Below, in pieces: positions 45,422 to 54,069 of a stretch of DNA of 64,000 nucleotides. Position 1 is the stretch's first letter. The number at the start of each line of letters is the position of its first letter. A program made the translations under genes and the position numbers. Below the pieces are notes generated by a model that made no database searches, had not been told where the DNA came from, and saw nothing but the letters and a program-made list of their open reading frames with translations. Source of the stretch: CAZQQN01 sp964549595 (GTDB lineage: Bacteria > Bacteroidota > Bacteroidia > CAILMK01 > CAYYUA01); assembly GCA_964549595.1 (NCBI GenBank), contig CAZJWK010000004.1, positions 7,223-71,222 on the forward strand. The letters run 5' to 3'.

Positions 45422-46816
45422 TCATTTATTGACCATTTCCCCGGGTTTAACCCAATTATCGAACTGTGCCTCCGTAAGCATCCCCAACTCAACGGAAGCT
45501 TCTTTAAGGGTTTTCCCTTCATTATAGGCTTTTTTAGCAATTTTGGCTGCATTATCATACCCTATATGGGTATTCAAAGCCGTTACAAGCATCAACGAAT
45601 TGTCAAGATGCATTTGAATTCTTTCATGATTCGGCTCAATACCCCTGGCACATCTTTCTTCAAAAGCCTTACAGGCATCCCCTATTAACCGTGCGGAGTT
45701 CAGCACGTTAAAGGCGATCATAGGCTTGAACACATTCAATTCAAATTGCCCACTCATTCCTCCGGTATTAACAGCCACATCATTACCCAAAACCTGAGCA
45801 CTAACCATAGTCAGCGCCTCCGGCTGGGTTGGATTTACTTTGCCGGGCATAATGGATGAACCGGGCTCATTAGCTGGAATCACTACCTCTCCGATACCAC
45901 ATCGTGGGCCTGAGGCCAGCATCCGTATATCATTACCGATTTTCATTAAGCTTGTGGCTACCCTTTTCAATGCCCCTGAGAGTTCTACCATTGCATCATG
46001 GGCTGCCAAAGCTTCAAATTTGTTCCCGGCTGTTCTAAAGGGCAGGCCGGTAAACTCAGCAATTTTCTCGGCCACTTTAATGTCGTAATTCTCGGGGCTA
46101 TTCAACCCCGTTCCCACAGCGGTACCCCCCAACGCAATTTCTGAAACGGATTTTAATGCTTCATTAACAGCTTGAATACCATGATCCAATTGAGTGACAT
46201 AACCTGAAAATTCCTGCCCCAGGGTTAAAGGGGTGGCATCCATGAAGTGGGTGCGTCCAATTTTTACCACATTTTCAAAATCACTGGACTTTTTGGCAAG
46301 CGTGTCCTTTAGCTGCTCCAGACCCGGCAATGTCCGGTTTATTACCAATTGATAAGCAGCAATGTGCATGGCGGTTGGAAAGGTATCATTGGAAGACTGG
46401 GATTTATTGACATCATCATTGGGATGAAGCACCTTGTCTGAATCTTCCAGGCTTCCCCCGTTCAACACATGACCCCGATTAGCCACTACTTCATTAACAT
46501 TCATGTTGGATTGGGTTCCGGACCCTGTTTGCCAAACTACTAAGGGAAATTGATCATCAAGTTCCCCCCTTAAAATTTCATCACAAACCTGTTCAATAAG
46601 CTTAGCTTTATTGGACTCAAGCACGCCAAGCTCCTTATTGGTCAAAGCAGCAGCCTTTTTAAGAATGGCAAAGCCCTTAATAATGTCAGATGGCATTTTA
46701 TCACCGGCATCACCAATCGGAAAATTATGATATGACCGTTGGGTTTGGGCTCCCCAATACCGAGCCGAAGGGACCTGAACTTCACCTAAACTGTCACTTT
46801 CCTTCCGGTAATCCAT
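45422..46816 (-). CDS. fumC: Class II fumarate hydratase
   Basis: Interconverts fumarate and malate in the TCA cycle. 464 residues, usual length. Signature GSSIMPGKVNPTQPEA with the catalytic Ser loop, GSGTQSNMNVNEVVANR, and GRTHFMDATPLTLGQE. No Fe-S cysteines are needed for this class. Between DUF2480 and the aminopeptidase gene on the same strand. Confidence 0.96.
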   Translation of the reverse strand: MDYRKESDSLGEVQVPSARYWGAQTQRSYHNFPIGDAGDKMPSDIIKGFAILKKAAALTNKELGVLESNKAKLIEQVCDEILRGELDDQFPLVVWQTGSGTQSNMNVNEVVANRGHVLNGGSLEDSDKVLHPNDDVNKSQSSNDTFPTAMHIAAYQLVINRTLPGLEQLKDTLAKKSSDFENVVKIGRTHFMDATPLTLGQEFSGYVTQLDHGIQAVNEALKSVSEIALGGTAVGTGLNSPENYDIKVAEKIAEFTGLPFRTAGNKFEALAAHDAMVELSGALKRVATSLMKIGNDIRMLASGPRCGIGEVVIPANEPGSSIMPGKVNPTQPEALTMVSAQVLGNDVAVNTGGMSGQFELNVFKPMIAFNVLNSARLIGDACKAFEERCARGIEPNHERIQMHLDNSLMLVTALNTHIGYDNAAKIAKKAYNEGKTLKEASVELGMLTEAQFDNWVKPGEMVNK

Positions 46817-46858
46817 TTGTTTGGCTTTGCCTTGTGAAGTTTGTTATTACTTACTTAT

Positions 46859-47407
46859 TTAATTTGCCGCAGTAGCACTCCGTCTGGATTTGGGCTTTTT
46901 ATACACCGGAACGGTAGAACAGGGTTCACCATACATAATACTTGTCACATAAGGTTGAAGCATTTGGGTGAGGTGCACAAATGCGCCATTCGGAATGGTT
47001 TTATCCCCACAACCTTTTATGACAATCTTTCCTTCATTATAGTACTCCGGGTCAATGTTTTGCTCTAAGTTATCCTTAAAAATCTGATTGAGAGCGGCAT
47101 CGGCATTGCCAAAATAAACAGCCTCGGCATAAGGAGAAACCTTAGAAGCCACGGTCATAAAAGCCCAGACAGGGACAATGGCATCATTGGAGCAAAAAAC
47201 ATGAACCAGTTCCCCTTCATACTGACTCCAATCATGGTTCTTAACAGCCTCTTTAAAATCTTTTTCTTTTAAAATTAATCCCTGATAAAGCCAATCTTTT
47301 AAATCAAAGGGTTTTAAATTTTTTTCAGGAGCATATTCCCCGAGATCAATGGTGGTAAGGGGGCTCTTTTCTACTTTATTTTTTATCGCTTCTGCCATAT
47401 TTACCAA
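46859..47407 (-). CDS. DUF2480 family protein
   Basis: 182 residues, no signal peptide or membrane helix. Recognisable family traits: LTTIDLGEYAPEKNLKPFDL, WLYQGLILKEKDFKE, DAIVPVWAFMTVASK and a late GCGDKTIPNGAFVHLT, with conserved Cys residues. The family appears confined to Bacteroidota and has no assigned function. Fifteen bases after the peptidyl-prolyl isomerase gene, and upstream of fumC. Confidence 0.88.
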   Translation of the reverse strand: MVNMAEAIKNKVEKSPLTTIDLGEYAPEKNLKPFDLKDWLYQGLILKEKDFKEAVKNHDWSQYEGELVHVFCSNDAIVPVWAFMTVASKVSPYAEAVYFGNADAALNQIFKDNLEQNIDPEYYNEGKIVIKGCGDKTIPNGAFVHLTQMLQPYVTSIMYGEPCSTVPVYKKPKSRRSATAAN

Positions 47408-47421
47408 ACTTTTTGATTCAA

Positions 47422-49563
47422 TCAGTCGAATTTATAACGCATATCCTTAATATCAGCCGCATCCTTCAAGGCCTGAACGATTTGCCTTTGAGCCTGACCG
47501 GATATATTGTTGCGAAGTTTTTCTTTGGTGCTTACCAGCTTTTCGGGAGGGTTAACACCTTTTAGTTTATTAAGTTTAATTTGGTACACCCCATTGTTCC
47601 CCTTAAAAGGTTCGGAGACCATATTTTTCTTAAGTCCAAATGTCCTGCCAATAACCGGTTTCTCATTGCCCAAACCGGGAACCGTTGAGGCAGTAAACTT
47701 GAGGCTGGAAGCCTTTTTCACCCTCTTATTCAGGTTATTCGCTATTTCTTCGAGCTTTTTGGCAGATTGATTGGCCTTTTTGAATTTTTCCATCAATTGA
47801 TCTGCCTTCTTTTGTTTAAGAACCTCGGCCCGGATTTCATTTTTAACATCTTCAAAAGGCTGAACACCTTTCTTATTAACATCTTTTAATTTGGCAATTA
47901 CATACTGATCAGAAACCTCAATAATACCGGATAGGCTACCTTCATCGTTGGAATAAGCCCAGCGGACAAGCTCCGGAGCATCGCTCAGACCAGGAATAAG
48001 CCTTTTAGAAGGTTCAATTTTTTCAGCAATTTGTTTATTTAATCCGGCTTTTCTTACCACCTTCTCAAATTCATCAGGGGAATTGATCTTTGAACGAAAC
48101 TCGGAAGCTTTTTTGTAAACCTTTTCATAAGTGTCTTCACTGGGATAAATTTTACGAATTATCCGCCCCACCTGATACCGCTTACTCACAGGTTCCGCTG
48201 TCACTTCAACGATATGCGTACCGAACTTGCTGTTTACAAGAAAGACATCCCCTTTATCATGCCGTTTGACACCCTTGATAAACGGATCAACCATTTTGTT
48301 CTCGGAGAACCAGCCTAAACTACCTCCATTCTTGGCAGAGGGATCATCGCTGTGTTCCATTGCCATCTTTTCAAAGGAGGCGCCTTCCTGTATTTTGTTA
48401 AAAATCTCTGAAGCCTCAGATTGGGCTTCAGCCGTATCAGCTTCTGAGGAGCCCTTTGGCTTAAAAAGGATATGCCGGGCTTTATAATATTCTACCGTAT
48501 CAGCCTTTGTGTCAATGGTTTTTGCCACTTCATAACCTTTTTCCCCTAAGTAAGGGCCAAAAACATCTCCTGTATCACCATTTATAACACTATCCTGTAT
48601 CGGTGCTGGTATTTCAGCCGGACTTAAAAAAGTAGAATCAAAAGGCTCATCGCTTTGTAATTCCACGAAACTGGAATCTTTATCCCTTTCTTTAAACGTT
48701 TTCTTTAAGTCATGAAGGTTTTGGAAAATTTTCGCAGAATCCCGTGAAGTGGGTGTTACATCAAAAACAACGTACTCGAATGTACGGCTGGCATCCGTTT
48801 TATAATCATCCTTATGGTCGTCATAATATTGCTTCAATGATTGGGAGGTGAGGTTAACAGCTGAATCAGGCACGCTTTTTTTGGCTAAATTTACATAACC
48901 AATGGAAGCTACACGGTTTTCGTCTAAATACTGACGTTCGGCTTCAAGATTAGTCACATAGAAACTCTTACGAATAAGCCCAAAATATTTTTCACGTTCC
49001 CTTTGCCTTAGCAAGTTACGCTCAAAGTTGATCCATTGCTGTTTTTGTTGTTTAAACCTTTCAATTTGTTGCTTATTGGCCTGCCCCCCTGGCCCTTGCT
49101 TCAATTGCCTTTGTAATTGTTGAAGCCTTTCCTTTTTAAATTCACCTGTCTTAGGATCCCGGAAAGCCCTCTTCACAGAAGGATGGGGATTATCCCCCTG
49201 TACCAAATTGAAAAGTTCTTTATCGCTAACCCTTAAGCCAAGCTTCTCCTGTTCTTTTTTAAAAATCCGGTCAAAAATTAATTGATCCCAGGCTTGATTC
49301 TGAACAGTAGCCATCATACGAGGACTAATTTCCTGTATACGCCTTTGTCTTTTAAATTTTTCCTTGACCTGCTGGACCTTTTGATTAAATTGGTTATAAG
49401 TAATTTTTTCTTCGTTCACCTTACCAACGGCATTACTCTGATCCTCGCGGAAAAGCGAACGGTTACTTCTGAACAAATCACTCAAAACAAAGGCTATGAT
49501 TGCCACTCCAATTAAAATGATGACTAAACCTGATCTTTTCCTGATCTCACCGATTGCTGCCAT
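47422..49563 (-). CDS. Membrane-anchored peptidyl-prolyl isomerase, PpiD/SurA-like
   Basis: 713 residues. N-terminal anchor (GLVIILIGVAIIAFVLSDLF, about 12-31), SurA_N-type chaperone domain (about 45-230), a canonical parvulin domain (about 345-450; ARHILFKPKG, EKMAMEHSDDPSAKNGGSLG, FGTHIVEV), then a second less conserved PPIase-like and helical part. It assists folding of exported proteins at the periplasmic side of the inner membrane. Between a coiled-coil membrane protein and DUF2480. Confidence 0.93.
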   Translation of the reverse strand: MAAIGEIRKRSGLVIILIGVAIIAFVLSDLFRSNRSLFREDQSNAVGKVNEEKITYNQFNQKVQQVKEKFKRQRRIQEISPRMMATVQNQAWDQLIFDRIFKKEQEKLGLRVSDKELFNLVQGDNPHPSVKRAFRDPKTGEFKKERLQQLQRQLKQGPGGQANKQQIERFKQQKQQWINFERNLLRQREREKYFGLIRKSFYVTNLEAERQYLDENRVASIGYVNLAKKSVPDSAVNLTSQSLKQYYDDHKDDYKTDASRTFEYVVFDVTPTSRDSAKIFQNLHDLKKTFKERDKDSSFVELQSDEPFDSTFLSPAEIPAPIQDSVINGDTGDVFGPYLGEKGYEVAKTIDTKADTVEYYKARHILFKPKGSSEADTAEAQSEASEIFNKIQEGASFEKMAMEHSDDPSAKNGGSLGWFSENKMVDPFIKGVKRHDKGDVFLVNSKFGTHIVEVTAEPVSKRYQVGRIIRKIYPSEDTYEKVYKKASEFRSKINSPDEFEKVVRKAGLNKQIAEKIEPSKRLIPGLSDAPELVRWAYSNDEGSLSGIIEVSDQYVIAKLKDVNKKGVQPFEDVKNEIRAEVLKQKKADQLMEKFKKANQSAKKLEEIANNLNKRVKKASSLKFTASTVPGLGNEKPVIGRTFGLKKNMVSEPFKGNNGVYQIKLNKLKGVNPPEKLVSTKEKLRNNISGQAQRQIVQALKDAADIKDMRYKFD

Positions 49564-49591
49564 GAATATCGCTTATATATGTGTTTTTAAA

Positions 49592-50578
49592 TTAAAAAAT
49601 GCCTAAAAAGCCGGATTTAAGCTCAAACTTTTTCTCACCCACAAGGTAACCATTTGTGTAAACCAGCATGGTGTATTTTCCTTCGGGAAACTCGTCACCC
49701 CTGGACCAATAAACGCAATGCGGTTGGTCTTTATTTTTAAACTTCACCTGTTCGCTAAAGGTATACAAGGCGGTATCATTTTTATAGGAAAACTGCCCTG
49801 AGCCACGGCTTTGAATGTAAATCGTCTCACCCTTTGGGTTCATAAGACGTATCAGTACTCTCCGTGGGCCTTTTTCAGCGATGGGGTTTTCCTGAAAATT
49901 GAAGCAAACCTTAATCTGATCTATTTTATTGGTGTTATCAGTCTCCTTTTTATCCCCATCATTTTGTATTTTAATACCCGTAACCTTCGCGCTTTTCAAT
50001 TTTAACCGGGAACCTTGAGCTACTTTGTTCTCCAGGCGTACGTTTTTATCTTTTAGTTTATCTTTTTGCTTTTTAGTCTCTCTTACTTCCGTACGAAGGT
50101 TGTAATTTTCCTCTTTTAGTTCTTTATTAACACGAATGAGAGAATCTATTTTATTCCGATACTTCTTTTTGTAATACCTTAAAGTTTCTAACTTTTCCCG
50201 GGCTTTTTTGTATTGCTGCACTTTAATCCGGTTTTTCCGGACAAGCTTTCTGATTTCGGATGCCTGATTCTTGATTTTTCTGTCCCGCTTAGCTAATAAG
50301 GAATCCAAATGCTGATTTTTTCCTTTCAAGTTCTTGTTTTTACCCTCCATTTCGGAGAGTTCTTTTTTTAAATCTTCTTTAATTTCCTTGCTCTTAATGA
50401 GGGCTTTTTTCTTTTCCTCGGTTTCTGCTTTTTTATTAAAATACAAGTACCCCAAAAACCCATTTAAAAGTACCAACAGAACTACTATCACACCCAGAAT
50501 AATCCGGCTTTTACGGCCCTTTTTTTCAGCCGCCCGTTCAGGGTCATTGGTTTTATTATTGTAATCCGCTTCAGCCAT
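49592..50578 (-). CDS. Membrane-anchored coiled-coil protein with C-terminal beta domain, function unknown
   Basis: 328 residues. Charged cytoplasmic tail (1-24), one membrane helix (IILGVIVVLLVLLNGFLGYLYF, shortened here, about 26-46), a periplasmic Lys/Glu-rich coiled coil (about 50-195) and a compact beta-rich end (about 200-328) that includes KVCFNFQENPIAEKGPRR, VLIRLMNPKGETIY and HCVYWSRGDEFPEGKYTMLVY. I do not recognise a named family, though similar proteins are common as hypothetical proteins in Bacteroidota. It stands 28 bases ahead of the isomerase gene and probably belongs to the same transcript, which suggests an envelope role. Confidence 0.8.
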   Translation of the reverse strand: MAEADYNNKTNDPERAAEKKGRKSRIILGVIVVLLVLLNGFLGYLYFNKKAETEEKKKALIKSKEIKEDLKKELSEMEGKNKNLKGKNQHLDSLLAKRDRKIKNQASEIRKLVRKNRIKVQQYKKAREKLETLRYYKKKYRNKIDSLIRVNKELKEENYNLRTEVRETKKQKDKLKDKNVRLENKVAQGSRLKLKSAKVTGIKIQNDGDKKETDNTNKIDQIKVCFNFQENPIAEKGPRRVLIRLMNPKGETIYIQSRGSGQFSYKNDTALYTFSEQVKFKNKDQPHCVYWSRGDEFPEGKYTMLVYTNGYLVGEKKFELKSGFLGIF

Positions 50579-50633
50579 TGTTAAAAGGTTTAAAGTGATA
50601 CTAACCCCTCAAATTTAAGAATCCGGCTATTAT

Positions 50634-51053
50634 TTAAAAAACTTCCAGGGCAGAAAAAAAGAAGGATGATTCCCTATGGGCGTTTTCATCTGAATCAGAA
50701 CCATGCACTGCATTGGCCTGAATTGATTTCGCGTATTGAGCTCGTATGGTTCCTGCCTCCGCTTTAGCAGGATCCGTGTCCCCTATAAGTTTTCTAAATT
50801 CCTCTACAGCATTGGCTTTTTCCAAAATCATGGCGATGATAGGGTAAGAAGCCATGTATTCCGTTAAGTCATCAAAAAATGACCTATCTTTATGCACTGA
50901 ATAAAAGTCCTGTGCTTTCTCAAGGGATAAACGAGTCTGCTTCAAAGCCCGTATCTTAAAACCGGCCTTTATGATTTGGTCCAATATTTCGCCAGTATGA
51001 CCTTCTTTCACAGAGTCGGGTTTTATTAACGCTAAAGTCTTGTATTGCGCCAT
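50634..51053 (-). CDS. ndk: Nucleoside-diphosphate kinase
   Basis: 139 residues, standard length. N-terminal TLALIKPDSVKEGHTGEI and the active-site His in ANAVHGSDSDENAHRESSFF (NAVHGSDS). Transfers phosphate between NTPs and NDPs via phospho-His. Preceded by a consensus promoter. Confidence 0.97.
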   Translation of the reverse strand: MAQYKTLALIKPDSVKEGHTGEILDQIIKAGFKIRALKQTRLSLEKAQDFYSVHKDRSFFDDLTEYMASYPIIAMILEKANAVEEFRKLIGDTDPAKAEAGTIRAQYAKSIQANAVHGSDSDENAHRESSFFFSALEVF

Positions 51054-51072
51054 TTTACGAAAATTTTGGATG

Positions 51073-51105
51073 CAAAAATACCTTTATTTTACAGATTTCA
51101 CCAAA
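51073..51105 (-). promoter_or_regulatory. Consensus promoter of ndk
   Basis: On the minus strand: TTTG (51105-51102), 21 bases, then TATTTTTG (51080-51073), an exact TTTG-N21-TAnnTTTG match. It lies 20 bases before the ndk start. Confidence 0.75.
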
Positions 51106-51169
51106 AAGGAAATGTAAGAACATTTTTTTATCAAGGGGAGGCAAAAAAAATTTTAACCCTAAAAGAAAT

Positions 51170-51343
51170 TTAAGAGTTATTCTGATCGGTATGGGGCTCA
51201 GACCGGCAATTGTTATTTGCTTGCCGGTTTTTCATCCGCTCTTTTAGTTGGATATTTCTTTTCTTTAAGTGATGCCAGATCCAAAGTATAAAAAAGTATA
51301 ATACCAAAAAGGCCAATAAGGCTACGAAAATCATACCGGGCAT
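51170..51343 (-). CDS. Small single-pass membrane protein (57 residues)
   Basis: ATG at 51343, TAA at 51170-51172. The protein starts MPGMIFVALLAFLVLYFFIL, one strong membrane helix (about residues 4-23), then a basic, amphipathic stretch (HHLKKRNIQLKERMKNRQ) and a short polar tail. This is the topology of small membrane proteins such as CcmD or CcoS, but no cytochrome genes are near, so no function is assigned. It follows the small secreted protein gene by 33 bases on the same strand. Against it: a hairpin (51202-51228) lies within the frame and no strong ribosome binding site is visible. Confidence 0.45.
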   Translation of the reverse strand: MPGMIFVALLAFLVLYFFILWIWHHLKKRNIQLKERMKNRQANNNCRSEPHTDQNNS

Positions 51344-51376
51344 AAGGTTTTGTCTTAGCTCAAGCTTTTCAAAGGC

Positions 51377-51724
51377 TTAATTAAGGAATTTTAAAAACCT
51401 AAAATCGGGCAGAGGGCTTTGATTCTGCAGCGAGGAAACCCTGATCCAATCCATACCCTCCTTATTATCCACCAGCAATATACGGTTAAAAGCACTATCC
51501 AGAACCTGCGTAGCCATTAAAGGGTAATCCATGAACAAATGGTCATTATTACCTATATGGGCTTCAGAATCCGAAACATTGTATACCAGGAAATCTTCTT
51601 CCATAATCCTTGTAATGGCTTCCTGGAATAATTCCTCACCATCTTGTTCCTCTCTTCTTCTCACCGCAGCAAATGAACACAAAATGGCAATCGTTAGTAC
51701 TAAAGTAAATTTTTTCATTCCCAT
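51377..51724 (-). CDS. Small secreted protein, function unknown
   Basis: 115 residues; N-terminal MGMKKFTLVLTIAILCSFAA is a signal peptide, possibly with a lipid-attached Cys (ILCS), although the +2/+3 context is not a classical lipobox. The mature part is acidic with FLVYNVSDSEAHIGNNDHLF and MDWIRVSSLQN as the most structured segments. Not recognised. A start at the second Met (51718) is equally possible. Confidence 0.65.
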   Translation of the reverse strand: MGMKKFTLVLTIAILCSFAAVRRREEQDGEELFQEAITRIMEEDFLVYNVSDSEAHIGNNDHLFMDYPLMATQVLDSAFNRILLVDNKEGMDWIRVSSLQNQSPLPDFRFLKFLN

Positions 51725-51804
51725 TATGTTTTAGCTAAAAACCTGTAACAAAAGTATGAAAACCCTCATTCCAAAATGGTTGAATTGATAATTTTCAAAT
51801 AGCG

Positions 51805-51850
51805 ATTAGCTGTTAGCCATTGGCTATTAGCTTTTAGCTGGTGGCTTTAG
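51805..51850. repeat. TTAGC-type short tandem-like repeat
   Basis: Five imperfect copies of (A/T)TTAGC(T/C)G/T units follow each other (ATTAGCTGTTAGCC, TGGCTATTAGC, TTTTAGCTG, TGGCT). Degenerate AGC-rich runs of this type recur in intergenic DNA of some Bacteroidota; no gene is attached. Confidence 0.45.
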
Positions 51851-52308
51851 GGCTTTTGGTTGAATGAAAGGTTCCCTAAAGTTAGCATCCTAAAAATGGA
51901 GGAAAAGTGAAAGCCTTACTGTGTTACTTTTTTTACAACTTATTACCACTGTATCAAAACATTGTTACTTTAAAGTTCCCCTCATTGATATTTCTTCCGC
52001 CAACTGGCATAGAGAAAAGAGGGAGGGAAAAGCAAGGACCAGGAAAAACCGCGGAATTCAGAAGCAAGTCATTTTGGTTCTTATCAAAACTCATTAAGCA
52101 TTATTGCAAAGGTTCCCACCGAAAAAAAACAATCATTTATCCAAATTTTTTCCTGAAAAAAATCTAAAACTTATAAATTTGTTAGGCAATAATAGATTGA
52201 ATAAATTGGGTTTGCACTTTTTCTTAAAACCGCAATTTGCTCATAGGAATTAAAACTTTGAAAAAATTTGACCCCTTAATTAACATAAATTAAAAACATT
52301 GGCTTTTG

Positions 52309-52361
52309 AAGGGAGTTAATTTAATCAAAACCAAAAGTAAATGGAATTTTGATACTCCCTT
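52309..52361 (+). other. Inverted repeat in the leader of the T9SS client gene
   Basis: AAGGGAGT (52309-52316) and ACTCCCTT (52354-52361) are exactly complementary; an inner pair ATCAAAA / TTTTGAT extends the stem after a seven-base bulge. The end is 115 bases before the start codon at 52477. It may be a structured 5' leader or an operator. Not similar to a riboswitch I know. Confidence 0.45.
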
Positions 52362-52476
52362 AGTCAAAAAACAATGTGTAAAAGGAATTGTTAAACTGTT
52401 AAAGAAAGTTAATTACCAAGGGTTCAGGTTTAAAAAATTAATGGAAAGCGATTAACTAAATTTTTAGGAGTAAAAA

Positions 52477-54015
52477 ATGGAAATCATGAAAAAAAGGCAA
52501 GATATTCGTATGAAACCACGTCAAAAACAAACGATAAAACAGAAATTAACCTCCAAAACGGTAGTAATAGCAGGTATTTCTGTTATTTTACTCGGAACGC
52601 TAATTACGATAGCACTGAATTTGGGTAACATCCAAGATACTTTTGCAGCCGGCAAAACTTATAATTCTGATGGGGATGGAAAGTGGAAAGGGGCTTTTAA
52701 TTGGACTAAATCTAATAGTCCCGGAAGAGGAGGTTTTCCGGGGAAAAATGATGATGCCACAATTGATGGTAATACAATTGATGTCGCTCAAAACCAAAAT
52801 GTAAACAATCTTTCCTTTAAGAATAGTGGTACTTTAAATATTAAAAGTGGGAACAAATTAAATGTTCATGGGACATTAGACCTTAAAAATGGTTCTGTTG
52901 ATGCTTCCAGTGGTGACTTAGTATTGGAACAAGGAGCAAAAATCAAGAATATGTCCTCCAGTAATTTTACCGGATCTTACTCAAAAAAGGATGCTAGTGG
53001 AGTGGTTGACAGTACAGTTTTTCGGCCTTCAGCCAGTTACGGTAGTGCTAAAGTTGCTGTTCATGGCTTTCAGGATAATAACTGCGATTTTAGTGTAACC
53101 TACAAAGAAAGTAATCCCAATACAGCAAGCTCCATTACCAATAGCTCAACCATTATTACCACCAATTTAAAGTCGATTAGTAATAATGAATACTACCAAA
53201 TTAACCGCAGTGGTTGTACGAAAAATGCTAAGGTGACTTTATTCTGGGATCAAAACACCCCTTCTAAGTTAAATAACCTTTCCAGTAAAAGTTCATTGGA
53301 AATTGCCCACCATAATGGTAATGGCTGGGAGGATATAAACATTAATAATAGATCCGGAAAAATATCCGGTTCTGGCAGCATTACTTCGAAACTTCAATCC
53401 AATTTCAGTCCATTTACTTATGGCTCTAATTCTTCATCAGGTCCCCTCCCGGTTGAATTAATTAACTTTAATGTGAAAGTGATTAATGGAGGAGCCAGGT
53501 TAGAATGGGCTACAGCTTCTGAGACAAACAATAACCATTTTAAAGTTCAAAAAAGAACCGGGGACTCTGAATTTAAAACCATAAGCAAGGTTGAAGGATA
53601 TGGAACAACCACCGAACAACATGAATATGAATATACTGATAATAAACCCGTGAAAGGTAAAGTCTATTACCGCTTAAAGCAGGTAGATCACGATGGTTCT
53701 TATGAATACTCCAATGTTAAAGCCGTCAAAGGCAAAGAAAAAACCCGGCAAAATGAAGCCCTTTCCATTGAAAAAGTTTCACCAAATCCATTCCGTAATG
53801 GTTTCAACCTTGAGTACAAAACAAATGGCGACCAAAATGTCAAATTCACTTTAAGAAACATGAAAGGGAATGTAGTTAGTCAAAGCCGGGTAGACGCCAA
53901 TAGAGGTCAAAATGAATTCAGCTATAATCAAGGATCAGAACTTCCTAAGGGCACCTACATTTTAACTTTAAGAGCCAGCAGTGAGCAGGTTACTAAAAAA
54001 GTAATGAAGCGATAA
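52477..54015 (+). CDS. Secreted T9SS client with type-A sorting domain and repeat-like N-terminal region
   Basis: 512 residues; start supported by AGGAG seven bases before the ATG at 52477. The n-region is unusually long and basic (about 28 residues, MEIMKKRQDIRMKPRQK and on) before the hydrophobic core VVIAGISVILLGTLITIALN, so this is an extended signal peptide or, less likely, an anchor. Residues about 60-150 form short beta-solenoid-like repeats (DATIDGNTIDVAQNQNVNNL, SGTLNIKSGNKLNVHGTLDL). Residues about 325-420 carry the PLPVELINFNVKVINGGA fibronectin-like module and the last 75 the type-A T9SS domain (VSPNPFRNGFNLEYKT, LPKGTYILTL, ending KKVMKR). Function beyond export is unknown. Confidence 0.9.
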   Translation: MEIMKKRQDIRMKPRQKQTIKQKLTSKTVVIAGISVILLGTLITIALNLGNIQDTFAAGKTYNSDGDGKWKGAFNWTKSNSPGRGGFPGKNDDATIDGNTIDVAQNQNVNNLSFKNSGTLNIKSGNKLNVHGTLDLKNGSVDASSGDLVLEQGAKIKNMSSSNFTGSYSKKDASGVVDSTVFRPSASYGSAKVAVHGFQDNNCDFSVTYKESNPNTASSITNSSTIITTNLKSISNNEYYQINRSGCTKNAKVTLFWDQNTPSKLNNLSSKSSLEIAHHNGNGWEDININNRSGKISGSGSITSKLQSNFSPFTYGSNSSSGPLPVELINFNVKVINGGARLEWATASETNNNHFKVQKRTGDSEFKTISKVEGYGTTTEQHEYEYTDNKPVKGKVYYRLKQVDHDGSYEYSNVKAVKGKEKTRQNEALSIEKVSPNPFRNGFNLEYKTNGDQNVKFTLRNMKGNVVSQSRVDANRGQNEFSYNQGSELPKGTYILTLRASSEQVTKKVMKR

Positions 54016-54028
54016 AGCATAAAATCAG

Positions 54029-54069
54029 AAAAAGTGCAATGAGCTATTTTTGGTTCACTGCACTTTTTT
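54029..54069 (+). terminator. Intrinsic terminator of the T9SS client gene
   Basis: Hairpin with 5' arm AAAAAGTGCA and 3' arm TGCACTTTTTT, 14 bases after the stop codon, with a T-run on the plus strand. Its right edge overlaps the remnant transposase frame. Confidence 0.85.

Larger units (their letters stand above)
51725..52476. other. 752-base non-coding stretch with repeats and a structured leader
   Basis: Between two divergent genes. It holds a possible -7 box for the small secreted gene (CAAAAGTA at 51749-51756, that is TACTTTTG on the minus strand), a run of TTAGC-type repeats (51805-51850), an 86-codon open frame at 51907-52167 that I do not accept as a gene, and a long inverted repeat (52309-52361) ahead of the T9SS client. 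No RNA gene or riboswitch was recognised. Confidence 0.6.

Noticed and set aside
51202..51228. Hairpin with short T-run as a plus-strand terminator
   Set aside because: No plus-strand gene ends near it, and the T-run is short; it lies in a minus-strand small gene.
51907..52167. 86-codon open frame on the plus strand
   Set aside because: No ribosome binding site, low-complexity and basic composition without domain features, in an AT-rich gap with repeats.
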